A stretch of 64,000 bases of DNA from Azadirachta indica (Eukaryota > Streptophyta > Magnoliopsida > Sapindales > Meliaceae). The position numbers were made by a program, and so were the translations under genes. Positions 1-11,047 of the stretch are shown one piece after another. Location: assembly GCA_022749755.1 (NCBI GenBank), contig CM040453.1, positions 828,102 through 892,101 on the forward strand. The letters run 5' to 3'. Positions within the stretch are counted from its first letter, which is position 1; each line of letters opens with the position of its first letter. The notes under the pieces are model-generated. The model saw nothing but the letters and a program-made list of their open reading frames with translations. It did no database searches and was not told the DNA's origin.

Positions 1-2722
1 TTTCTTCGGGGTGAAAACATCTGGGACTGGATGACGGAACTTCAACTTCGATAGATGCATATGGCCCATCCCATACAAGTTATAGTCAACCTGCAAACGA
101 CAACCTCAGAAATTATGGACGTCAAAAAAATAAATGGTTTGAACAATCAGCAAAGACAGACTAAATTGTAGTCTCTGGAGCATATGAGAGCACACATGCA
201 TGATGTTGCTGGGATTTGATATAGAAACTGATTACAACAAATGGTGTTATTAATATTAATCATAATTCAAGTTTCATTAGACAATCACGACTCCAATTTT
301 AATTTGAAATTGACAGAAAAACATTGTTCAATATGTCAAACAAAAAAGAGTTTACCAGAAACTGAAGAATAAAGGGAATATGTGATTCATGGGGCTGCAA
401 ACTGTTGTCAAAAACTGCACCTCCCTGAAAAAAGAAGAAACCTGCTGTGATAAATGACAAAGATTGTTCAGTACATCTCTAAAAATGAAAATATGTGCAT
501 ATTCAAATAACTGCGTAGTTCACCGTTGATATTTTAAGTGGGGCAGGCCAATAAGTTCATTCGAAAATACATGAAAATTTTCCCAAGGTCCAACAATTCT
601 AGGTAGTCGAATCTCATACTCATGAGACTTGACATGCTAGTCATCCAGAGATCACACCCAGAACCTACCCATGAGATCCTATATGCCAGCATGATGAAAG
701 TTTTCTAAGACGTCCAGTTGCCTAAATCAAGCTTGTAAAAGTCTTAAAAATAAAAGAATACTTTTAAATAAAATTTTATTCATAGAGCAATAACAATAAA
801 AAACTTCATTGTGAAATTTTAAAAAAAAAAAAAAGATGATTAATATAAAGCATCCAATTAAACATAGGAATAAAAGATTGAGTTCTCAGATTCAACTCAT
901 GAAAAAAATCATCTATATAATGAATCATGTTTATGTCAATAAGTGAAACTTAATTGCTGTGACTAATAAGAATACCATACTGTCAATCATAAATGAAAAC
1001 AGGAGCAAGAAAATATTTATTGAAGAATGACGCAATATGGTGTAGAAATTAATCAGAACAACTATGCCTGGAAAAAAGTATACATTAGGTTACAACCCTG
1101 GAAAAAAAAATCCAAAAAAATGCAGAAAATAGTTAAATGTTTGCAAATGGTTCAAAAATTGTACCAAAAGAAGATCAGCAGCACGAGAAATATCATGCGG
1201 ATAATAGCTTGGATTTTGTCAAGGAAACCAATAACATAATCCTGGAATATCTTCAAAGGAAGAAGCATTATAGCACAATAAGATATTAGGATACAGGTAT
1301 ATCTTGACAAATAGCTCCTCTGATGAATGGTAACCATAAAATTTGTTAGCTCGTACAAGACGGCAATCATGCACATGCTGTCGTTTTGAGCCAGCACTAC
1401 CCTTAAGCTGTGAGTTCAAACCAAATACATTAACAACCCATATCTACAGCATAACAGAAAAACAGCACAAGACAAGAGATACAGCAACCTTCAGGGCTTT
1501 CTCTAAGGCCAGAGATATAGCATGTGCGTATCCATCACCTGCACAAATGAACATGGGAAACATAGTATTTCAACATCGCATTCCCAATATATAGAAAATG
1601 AAGTTTAAAACTCAATACAGTGAACTGCAATCTCTAATTCCAAGCATACTTGATACCTTCTTTGTGCGGTTGAATTGGTATATCAGCACATGGGACGTAT
1701 AAATATGGTAAAGCCTACAAAAGACACCAATGAATAATTCATATGAAAAACATTACAGAAACAAAAGGAAACAATTAACAATTCATCCACATCCTTTCTA
1801 GTTAAATTATTTGTCAAACTTAGATTCATGCTTTGGATAAGACGCCTTCTATGTCCTTCCAATTACATATATTTACATCCTAAGTACATGAAGAAAATAA
1901 AACAAGGCTTGGTGTCATGGTCTGGACTTCAGCCACAGCACTGGATTCTGCGTAACTGGAAGCCATTTTTAAAAAAGAAGATTAGGAACAGCATCTCCAA
2001 CACCACTCTTTCCGAATACAAAGTTCCATACACAATGCTAGTTTGTTTCGTAGCTCAAGATAAAACTCACCATGCTTTGAGTAAGAACTAACTAACAATT
2101 TGTATAGAATCATAAGAAACATAACCTAATTTTGAACCATTTACAAAATTTAGTAACTAACAACATCAATTTACTTAAAATAAATAAATAAGTAATCTTA
2201 CCTGATGAATATGCAAGCAAGTCTTCTGGCCAGATGGTGTCGAGCCATAAACCCTTATAACTGGAACCTCATTAACCTTCCCACCTTCATAATTCAAAAA
2301 ATACATAATTTAACATTTAACTTAAACAAAAATTATAAGTCTATGCTATACTTGTTGCCATAACTAAAGCAGACCACAATCTTTTTAATTTCTCTTTCAA
2401 CAAATTTCAAATCGTTTACTGTGACAAAGTTAACATACGGTGGCGTTTAAGCTCTAACCCTTTTTTTTTTAACAAAAGCTCTATAACTTTTAAATTCTTC
2501 ATTTCATTTCATTCCGGGACTTCAACAGAAACATTGTTGAAATTTATAACAGCGGAGACTAAGCGAAGAAAATTCAGATATAGCGAAACCAAGTCGCTTT
2601 GGTATAGTACCTTGAAAGTTACTGTAGCAAATATCGTAGCCAGGGATCGGCGGCGACATGTAGTGATCGATGGACACGATTCGAACGCTGAAAACTTTCG
2701 AGTCCGGCTGCGAATCTGCCAT
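1..2722 (-). CDS. REV3: DNA polymerase zeta catalytic subunit REV3, N-terminal part (partial)
   Basis: Translesion DNA polymerase (B family) that extends past lesions in the nucleus. Eight exons are visible, 5' to 3': 2722-2611, 2284-2202, 1714-1657, 1538-1489, 1407-1295, 1207-1165, 424-356 and 90 to the left edge. They join in phase to about 206 codons starting MADSQPDSKVFSVRIVSIDH. Family-typical stretches are KRQHVH, FYGYHSSEELFVKIYLYYP, LQPHESHIPFILQFL and DYNLYGMGH, matching the N-terminal domain of plant REV3 as I remember it. The full protein is near 1,900 residues, so the polymerase domain lies outside the window. The start is the only Met that gives the conserved N-terminus. Its promoter lies in the 577-bp gap before the lipoxygenase 3' end, which is transcribed the same way. 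Identification is firm; the junctions are hand-placed. Confidence 0.9.
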
Positions 2723-3299
2723 CGGTTTCGGTTTATTTACGAAAATACACGCATCGATTTGCGAAGAAGAGTATTCTGTATTTACAAAACGACTTGGTGC
2801 AGATGAGAAGCTTTGATTGTTTGGCGCCAGATTTTAGGGCTTTTATAGCAAGAGCCGAAGAAGCATTCAGTAACTTCTCTTGTACGCCGCCTGGTATGAC
2901 ACTCGGGACCATTACTTTCACCAAAGTTACAAAATTACCCTTTCGTCTTTTAAATTTTTTGATTAATTAAAATTAAATATTATTTGCATTCAATCCAGGC
3001 AAAGAGGAAAAACGCAAAAACAATTAAACTTTTTATGTACTATATAAATTCAGGTAAATCGATGACTTTAGTTTTTAAATATAGGAAATGATAATATAAA
3101 TAATAAATTTTTTATTGATTATTTCTACTATTGGCAACGGCCTTATTTATATGAGCTGCCTTATATCTTCACATAAGATACTCCCATCTTGAAATAAAAT
3201 TAATGAACTGAATACAGACCACATAAGAGTAAGTTTAAAATACTAAATTCGTAATATAATTTAAGCTTCTACAACACGATCCAAATAGCTACCGAAGCT
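2723..3299. other. Gap between REV3 start and lipoxygenase A stop
   Basis: 577 bp holding the REV3 promoter and 5' leader (nearest 2722) and the lipoxygenase A 3' flank (nearest 3300). Both genes run leftward. The part from about 2940 to 3120 is AT-rich. I see no ORF, repeat or clear TATA box that could be assigned. Confidence 0.6.
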
Positions 3300-6200
3300 T
3301 TAGATTGAAACACTGTTGGGAATTCCTTTGCCTGTTAGTCCACCTTCACTGGTAGGAAACAGCAGAGTGTATGGCATTTTCACCGGCCCGAAACGGTTCT
3401 TCAGTTTCTTATCATTGTTTCTTGCTATGATTCTCTCCTCAATTTCTGCCAGTTTCTTTCCAAATTCTTCAAATGCTTGCAATGGTGCTTCATCTGATGT
3501 CCATTCAGGTGTGTCTCTTTGTCCGAGGTAAACTTCATCTGTTGAATGCCTTGACAATATTTCTATGAGAGAAATACCAAGAAAGGTTTGCAGCTGAGCA
3601 GTAATTGTTTTCAGGAAAAACTTGTCAGGATTCGATGCAAGTTCATCGTATTCTGGAGTTCCTTCCTCAGGCATGAATCTGCGGCTAATAGATGAGCGGT
3701 TTGGGAGGTAGCCAGCATAAGGGTACTGTCCAAAGTTGACAGCGGCATGGAGAGCAGAAGCCACCCAAATGATAATGGTGCAGGATTCTATCAGCTCCTC
3801 ACGTGTCTGCATTGTAGGCCACCAGGGCTCATCTTTCTTGTCACCATGACCCTCCTCGCGAAGTTCCTTCCACCAGGATTGCAGTTCAGAGTCTTCTTTA
3901 ACTATTTCATCGCTCTTGTAGTAGAAGTAGCAATAGTCTGCAACCCACTTTTTTATCGATGACCAGATCTCAAGCCCATCAACGGCGTAAGGGTAGTCTT
4001 CTATCAGTAAGCGAAGACCATGAGGAGAGTTCGGATCCTCAATTGCCATTCCTCTGAATAGAAGAAAGCACCAGCATGTCAGTAAAATAATGTCTCACAC
4101 TTTTATCATTTTAGGCAGTTTTTGGCAGCAAAACTTAAAAAAACTTTAAGCTGCAAATTTGTTCACACTCATGCTACATAAGTGTATCGCAAGTTGTATA
4201 CTTTATTGTTTTTAGTGTCATATTATTCTTGAATATAGAATGACAACATAGGGTAAAACAATAGGATTTACCTCTTCTTGAGATCTTCAGGAAGTGCTTG
4301 CTCTGGAAAGCTCCAGCTTTTATAAATTGCGCACGACATCTCCATGGCATACTTAGCAGGAAAAACTGTAGATTCCAGAACTCCTCCGGCGTTAATGAGT
4401 ATCTGCCGAGCAAATGCATTTATGTTCATTGTATCACGGAAGTGAGGATGTAGAAGCTTATAAATGGGGTGAAGCACACTTAGTTGCCTATTTGTTGCAA
4501 TCACAAATGGCTCGATTGCTGCATGAGTATTCAACCTATGAAAAAAAAAATTTAAATATTAAAAAAACACATAATCGAATTGGTTCTGAATTTAAATGCT
4601 TCTTATGTTTGAGCTTTAATTTCTTTCGAAGATTCATACCAATGGCTGATGAGTTGATGATAACCAGAGTCATTTACAGCGACATAAGCTTTAGCCAGCA
4701 GCCAAATTGAACCTTCAACACCATGTTCAGATGGTTTGTATACTTTGCTAACGGCACCATACTGATCTCCATCAGGGTGGGGCAAGCTCAATTCTATTGC
4801 CACTGGTTTCAAAGTGCCATCATCTTTCAAGAAAAGGATTGTCCTGGACGCATAAGTCCGCGTGGAAGTTGTGTTAATCCTCCTAATGTATGTCATCAGC
4901 GCATCATGATGATCTAATATGAATAGCTTGTCCTTCTCGATAGCCTACAGTATCATACAATAACTCGTTAAAACTTTTGGTCTAAAGTTGACAGACAAGT
5001 GATGAAAATTCATAATTGAAAGTAAGTCTAGGAAGATTACCTCATCCACTGTAAGCCCATCTAAGTTATTCTCTATGTCGCTTTTGGTTATTGTACTGTG
5101 CTGATTACCATATAGTTCAGGGTTTAGCTTGCTTGTAGGAGGGAATTCCTGGAATAAATTCGACAATATATATTTATTAGTGAAGATAAAAACAACCATA
5201 TTCGTCGTTTTGAACACTGAGAATAAAGAGAAAAGAGGAAAGTGGAGTAATGAAAATTTGACATTCGAAGATAAGATTCCAAATTTCTTTTTACTTTCTT
5301 TGCAAACAGTAAAAGGAAAAGATTGCAAGAAAAGCCTTACTCCAAGACGACGAATGATGACCGGATTCAGTCCAGCCAGCATTTCTCTGGCAAACTCTTC
5401 ATCAGTTCTCCATGCAGACTTATCCTCTGCTCCAAATTATTGAAAATAAAAAACATGAACAGGACAATAATTCAAGAAGTCGCTTGAGTTCTCAAAAGTG
5501 CAATTGAAAGTTCCAATACCTTTAATTACTTGTGGCATTGGAAATTTAAGGAGGTTTTCTCCATCAGTCCGAAAAATTTCCTTCAGCATTTCTAAGGGAA
5601 CGTTTTTCCTAATGTCATCAAGTATGGGTTCAGGCAGATCAATCCCTCCTTCATAGAGTTTAAGCACGTCTTCAAAAGAGTCGAATTCATTTGGAGTGCT
5701 GTCAATAGCTTCCAATGCTGGTTTTATGACTTGGGCTATGGATTTCAGAGCATATGCGAGGAAATCTGACATCTTCAGGTGACCAAATCGCTCATCTCTT
5801 GGAACATATATGTTTAAGCTATCAACAATTGGCAGCCTGCTCTCACTGTTAGGATCTGTTATGATTACAATAGAACATTGTCAATAGTACAAATTGGATA
5901 TTTTTAATTATTCACTGATAATGAACCTATGACCTTGGTGCTCAAATATATATATGTCTATCCTTTCTATTTTTCAGCAAAATACGTACAACAGAAACGC
6001 TGATGATATAATATAAATTGAACGATGTCACCAGTACTAAAGATTAAGCAATACTAATTAAAATGTCTAACCTTCTGCTGTTTTTGGTCGACTTGTTCTT
6101 CCTCTACGTGGATAAGGGAACTCAGCAGAGCCTCCAAGTACAGGGCGTTCATAACTTTTACCCTTTCTGGGATCACCTAAATCATTATAGTAAGCATAGT

Positions 6201-8566
6201 CATAGACTCTGTCATATTCCTGGAGCTCTCCCGTTCCATCTCCTCTCAAGCTCAGGAGTTCTTGTTCTCTGTAATAACGTAGTGGTGCGGGTGTTTCACT
6301 TGGCAAATAAGTCTACAGAAATATTCAAATATCACAAACATTTTAATTTAACAAGAAATTTCACAAAAAATGCATTACGTGTTCACTGTTACTAATTTCT
6401 TAAACATGCGATTACTTGCCTTGTTGGTGAAGAAAATGCGGTCTGTTTTGTAATACTTGGCAGGGTACACCCACGAGTTGCAAACGAAATGCATCCGGCC
6501 TTGACCAGGAACATCGTCGATGGTGAGAGTCTTAAGGTAGAATTCGCTGTGATGATTGTTTCTAATTATGAATGCCCCCGGAACTCCAATTCCCTCGTCC
6601 CAATCAAATGTAACCTTATATTCAGATTCCCCCGCTGTCAACGGAGTGATTGTAGGAATCCATCCTTCCAAGTGTGCCGGTTTTCCGAGCCTTATTCCAG
6701 ATTGCAGACCATTTTCTACAAACACAAATCAATCCCATTTAGCAGAAAGCATAGCTTCCAAGGAATTTAGATCATATGAATTATATTATCTCAAATGTGC
6801 AAATGCTTTTTTTATCAATCACCGACTGTTTCTTCATAGAATCATTAAACGAAGAGAAGAGGGATAAAAAAATTAAAAAAAAAAAAAACGTTTTTACTTA
6901 GCTGATATCGAAATCTTTGGTCACAAAGAATTTCTTTTATAAAAAGGTCCACTTGTATGGTTAAATTGGACTAAAGACAATGATAACTTTGTGTTTCTTT
7001 TTTAGATTAGGCGGTATAGTTACTAGTTAGTAGACTAGTTAGTAGTTGAAAGTACGTTTTAACTTCTGTCTGTCTTAATCACTTGTTAATGACAAATCCA
7101 TTAGACGGGAAAAGGGCGCTGGAATTTCACCGGAAGTAATTGATGTGAGCTATCGAATGGAAAAGATTTATTTTTTAGAAAAGCTTAACTATTAAGCTTA
7201 TTGATTAGACCCCTATGTCCCATCTACTAACAAAATCAAACCATTAAATTATGAAAATGACAAATAAATAACTCCGAACTAAAAGAACTAGTTTCTATAT
7301 TCTCTATTCAACGATGATCGATAAAAAAAATTATGTCCATCCCATCACTTCCTCTAAGGACAGTAACAAAACCACTAAAAAATTTGCACCTAATACAAGA
7401 TTTTTACAACTTAAAATATATAATTTTTTTATAAATTTTATATTGTAGGGTACAAGTATCTAGTATGTGCAAGTGCAACCAGAACAATAATATCCCATCT
7501 AGCATAAAAAATTTTCATACTCTATTATATTTTAAGGCCAATCTGTTCCATTAATATTATACACCCAAGGACAGAAGTCAATATCCCAAAACAAACAAAA
7601 AGGAAAGGAAAAAGATGAAACCATAGAACATACATAGTTATGGTCAACAGAGAAACAAGACAGAAAGACCGTCCGATGATTATTGACTCATTGTTGAGAG
7701 CAATCAGCCAGTCTGGACTTTTAGGTCTCTCGTTTTGAAACAATTTAACCCATCTCTGTTGCCTACCACCAAAAAGAAAAAGGTTTTATTGTTGCAGAAG
7801 CTGTGGCCACATGTCCCAGGTCCCAACCATGCAATTATTTGATGCCACGGCCGCCCATCAATGGTAATAACATTTGTGGCTTCGTGGACCCACGCTATTA
7901 TGTCTCCTTCGTTAAGACTACGCACGAATACTCAAAAAAAAAAAACAGACTACGCACGGTGATGCTTGATCTTAATTTTTTTATCGTAATTCTCACATTT
8001 CCATTATAAACAGCCATTTTCATGTCAATAAAACAGAAAACAAAGAGAAAATCATGAGTTAAGTTAAAGAGAAGTATATCTATCTTTGGAATTTGAGAAA
8101 GCTTTAAACAAACATGAAGACAACACCAACACCACAGCCAAGATGACCACCCATATACTATATATATATGTATGTATAACAGCAGAACTGTGCAGGAAAA
8201 GATAACAATAATAATAAAAAGAACAGAAAAAGGAGTAAGTGCACTTTCATTAATTAAGCGGCTTGTGAGTGTGATTTCTCTGAAAAACATATTCATTCAA
8301 CAAAAAGCCGAAAATCACTTATTACCTGTTGCAGATTCAGCAAGAACAGAACTGACGAGTTGCAGAGTGACATCTCTACCAATCAATTCATGAAACCGAT
8401 CGAAAATGGATGCATGGAAGTCATTGAAGTCCAAAACGTTCTTCTTCATCAAAACAACAGTGCCTTTCACCTTGCTACACTGGACCTTTTCGCATTTCTT
8501 CATGAGCTTCTTCTTGCCGGAGATCGTATCAAGAATATAGCCAAGGATCTCTTGATGGCCGAACAT
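3300..8566 (-). CDS. Linoleate 9S-lipoxygenase, tandem copy A
   Basis: Non-haem iron dioxygenase that peroxidises linoleic and linolenic acid; 9-type enzymes are cytosolic oxylipin enzymes. Nine exons: 8566-8326, 6715-6420, 6312-6072, 5855-5520, 5426-5341, 5148-5041, 4944-4640, 4535-4272 and 4053-3300, giving 876 aa, a normal length. An N-terminal PLAT/LH2 beta-barrel (about residues 30-165) precedes the catalytic domain. Iron ligands by family homology are His537, His542 (HWLNTH), His728, Asn732 (HAAVN) and the C-terminal Ile876 (NSVSI). Thr594-Val595 is the pair typical of 9-LOX, and Ala580 at the stereo-determining site predicts the S product. No transit peptide is evident. Intron 2 has a GC donor. 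Intron 1 is 1.6 kb. The TATA box seen in copy B is not conserved here. I infer an intact coding sequence; expression is uncertain. Confidence 0.95.
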
Positions 8567-8696
8567 CTTGGTTTGCTTTTTCTGAAGGAAAGAAAAGAGA
8601 GGATATTTATGAAGAGAGAATAGAGCACAAGATGGTGATAAAAAATGAAAAGTGCGGTTTTGGGTTTGTGAGAGGTAAAAGAGAAGGCTGCTGCAT

Positions 8697-8709
8697 GTAT
8701 TTCTGGGAA
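8697..8709 (-). promoter_or_regulatory. Degenerate core promoter of lipoxygenase A (TATA position)
   Basis: This aligns with the TATA box of copy B because both sides match: a shared GTTTGTG/GAGAGG stretch and CATGTATTT on one side, AAATTGACT and GAAGCTTC on the other. Where copy B reads CTATAAATA, copy A reads CCAGAAATA, so the TATA core is lost. Sequence comparison only; no expression evidence. Confidence 0.5.
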
Positions 8710-9828
8710 TAAGAAAAGAAATTGACTGTGAAGCTTCTGCTGCTCATTCTTGATATTTTCATTTTTCTTTTCTCTAAAGAAAATAAAAATAAAATAACGA
8801 TAATCAAAACTGTTCTTTCGCGTTCTTGTTCCACGTTTTATTATTATTCTTCTTCTCGTGATCGTCATCTAATTAGATGTTTTTGTTTTTGGCAGCATTG
8901 AATGATAATGACTGAGTGGGAGTTCTACTCGGTTTCGAAGGCGCGTGTGGAAAAAGATAACATTAACCTGTGAGTGAGTCCCTACTAAGAAAAAAGGCTA
9001 CACGCCCTAATTTTCATCCAAAATTTTCCATTCCACCAACTTACATCATCTTAAAAATTTAAAAGTATATGATTTTTCTAATAAATATCATATTTTTATG
9101 TGTAATGTTACTTAAAAAATATAATTTGTACGTGCATATTGCTATATATTGTCATATTTTAGTTTTATATCCCTAATTTCAGCTTAATTTCTAGCTCCTA
9201 CACTTTAATTCCACAGTTTTTAAAAAAACTCAAAAATTAAATCGTTGTTTTTAGTAATAGATCATTTTTAACTAATCTAATTGTAACGACTTGCAAGGAA
9301 ACTAATGTCAAATTGTATCGTTTATTTACAATTTTAATTTACTCAAAATTAGGACCAAAAAATTTTATTGTGTTTTTTAAATTGTTGATGCAATTAATAG
9401 AGATATATAAATCCCTAATAGTCATAGATAATGACCATTAACTAATTAATTTTGACATTTTTGCTACAAACAATACTTTTATTCACATGAAAGGCAACCA
9501 ACATTTTCAATTACTTGGCTATTTTGCTTTCCTTTTTTAGACAAAGAGAACGATTAAATTTCTTACAAAAAGAAAATAAAATTAGTTTAACAAAAATCCA
9601 ATATTTATATATAAAATTAATTAATATATAAGTTTTCTTTTATGGTATCTCTTAAAAATAATAATATATATCATATAATTAGTGTATTACACATTAAATA
9701 ATGTAAATTATTGTCTAGTTGATTTTTGCGTGCTTCTTATTTTTCTTAAATATAAGTGGGATTAATTATATATCACATATAAATTATTTATCCAAGTAAT
9801 TTTTCTTTTTAAAGATGAACAATAATAA

Positions 9829-9864
<36 letters not shown>
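9829..9864. repeat. (TG)n(TA)n microsatellite
   Basis: An alternating TG run passes straight into about 13 TA units, about 1.3 kb upstream of the lipoxygenase A start. It is likely length-polymorphic. Confidence 0.9.
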
Positions 9865-10116
9865 GAAAAAAGAAAATGAAACAAACAAAGATTGAGAAAA
9901 GAAAATTTATCCATAAATTGTTTTGAACGGGCACTAAAAAGCGCGTGATTATGGCATAAATTCTACGTCTACTAAATTTTGGCACCTTATCCTTGGATTT
10001 ATTGGTAATTAAATTATATAATACTTTTTTCAACTATTTATCAGCATATAAAATTTCTATTCTAAACTAAACTTAATGCATTACTCAAACCTTTTTCTTT
10101 TTCCTATATATTCTGC

Positions 10117-10386
10117 GGATTTGAATCCATTCCTAATCTTTTTTACCCTGAACTTTCAAAAATCTATTGACACATGACAAAACTTAAAATAAAAAGTTGA
10201 CATTATATTTTAAAAATTTTTTACTAATTAATTTTAAATTATTTTTTACCTTTCAATATAATAAATTATGGTCATTCATTAGTAAAAATTTTTAAAATAC
10301 AATCTCAATCTTTTATTTTAAGTCTTAACGTATCAATAAATTCTTAAAAGTGAAGGATAGAAAATATCAAAACTAAATCTAAATCC
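10117..10386. mobile_element. Fold-back (MITE-like) element between the lipoxygenase genes
   Basis: About 270 bp whose two halves are imperfect inverted copies, roughly 10117-10234 against 10276-10386, with outer ends GGATTTGAATCC and GGATTTAGATTTAG (the second read on the opposite strand). Shared inner words are ACTTAAAATAAAA, TATTTTAAAAATTTTT and TACTAAT. There is no ORF and no target-site duplication I can be sure of. The structure suggests a non-autonomous DNA element. The family is unknown. Confidence 0.55.
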
Positions 10387-10993
10387 ATATTTTATAATTT
10401 TTCATGAAAAATCACTTTTATTCTTCTTTTTCTTTTTTTTTTTTTACAACTCAAGTGGGATTTGGCATTTGTTTGATTCTTTTGAAGCTGCCTCTTTAGA
10501 ATTGATTTAGTCTTTACCATTCCCCATTTGTGGACGTATATTCTTAAATAAATTAATAAATGAGAAAAAAACTAGAATTCTAATGTTTAGGCATTAGATT
10601 TTGGCAAACTACAGACAACATGCATGAGAAGCACGGTCTTGTCTAGGCATACCTACTCATCATCTATATAAGATAAGCAATGCTATTAAACAATATACCT
10701 TATTATTAAAATAATTAATAAAAAAAAAAGAAAAAGAAAAACATTAAATAGAAACATGTAAAACAACAACGTTTTATTAATCTCATACATGTATAAACCC
10801 TTTTTGCATTTGCTATATATGTTACAATCTGGCCGGAGCCTTCTTTATTTATATCCACTGCTCCCATTATCTTCACATACAATACTTCTCCCGTCTTGAA
10901 CTAAACCAAATACAATACTTATGAAGCGAATGACTGATGCAATTTAAACTATTACACAATCCAATCCAATTCAAACAGACAAGCTGTAATTAG

Positions 10994-11020
10994 CTAGATA
11001 GAAACATCGCTGGGAATTCC
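10994..11020 (-). pseudogene. Duplicated lipoxygenase C-terminal tail in 3' flank
   Basis: Downstream of the copy B stop codon (11048-11050) lies a second stretch reading GIPSDVSI then TAG on the same strand and in the same frame. The true end of the gene reads GIPNSVSI then TAA. The two are separated by 27 bp that includes another in-frame stop, so the scrap is not translated by the gene. It looks like the leftover end of another lipoxygenase copy or a local duplication of the exon 9 end. Copy A has no equivalent. Confidence 0.6.
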
Positions 11021-11047
11021 TTCCAATCCAAATAGCTACAGAATCTC

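Larger units (their letters stand above)
8567..11047. other. Upstream region of lipoxygenase A and 3' flank of lipoxygenase B
   Basis: 2.5 kb between the two lipoxygenase genes. Positions 8567-8760 align by eye with the leader and core promoter of copy B. The rest is AT-rich and holds a TG/TA microsatellite (9829-9864), a 270-bp fold-back element (10117-10386), a block also found upstream of copy B (10452-10520) and a duplicated C-terminal coding scrap (10994-11020). No protein-coding gene is visible. Confidence 0.6.
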
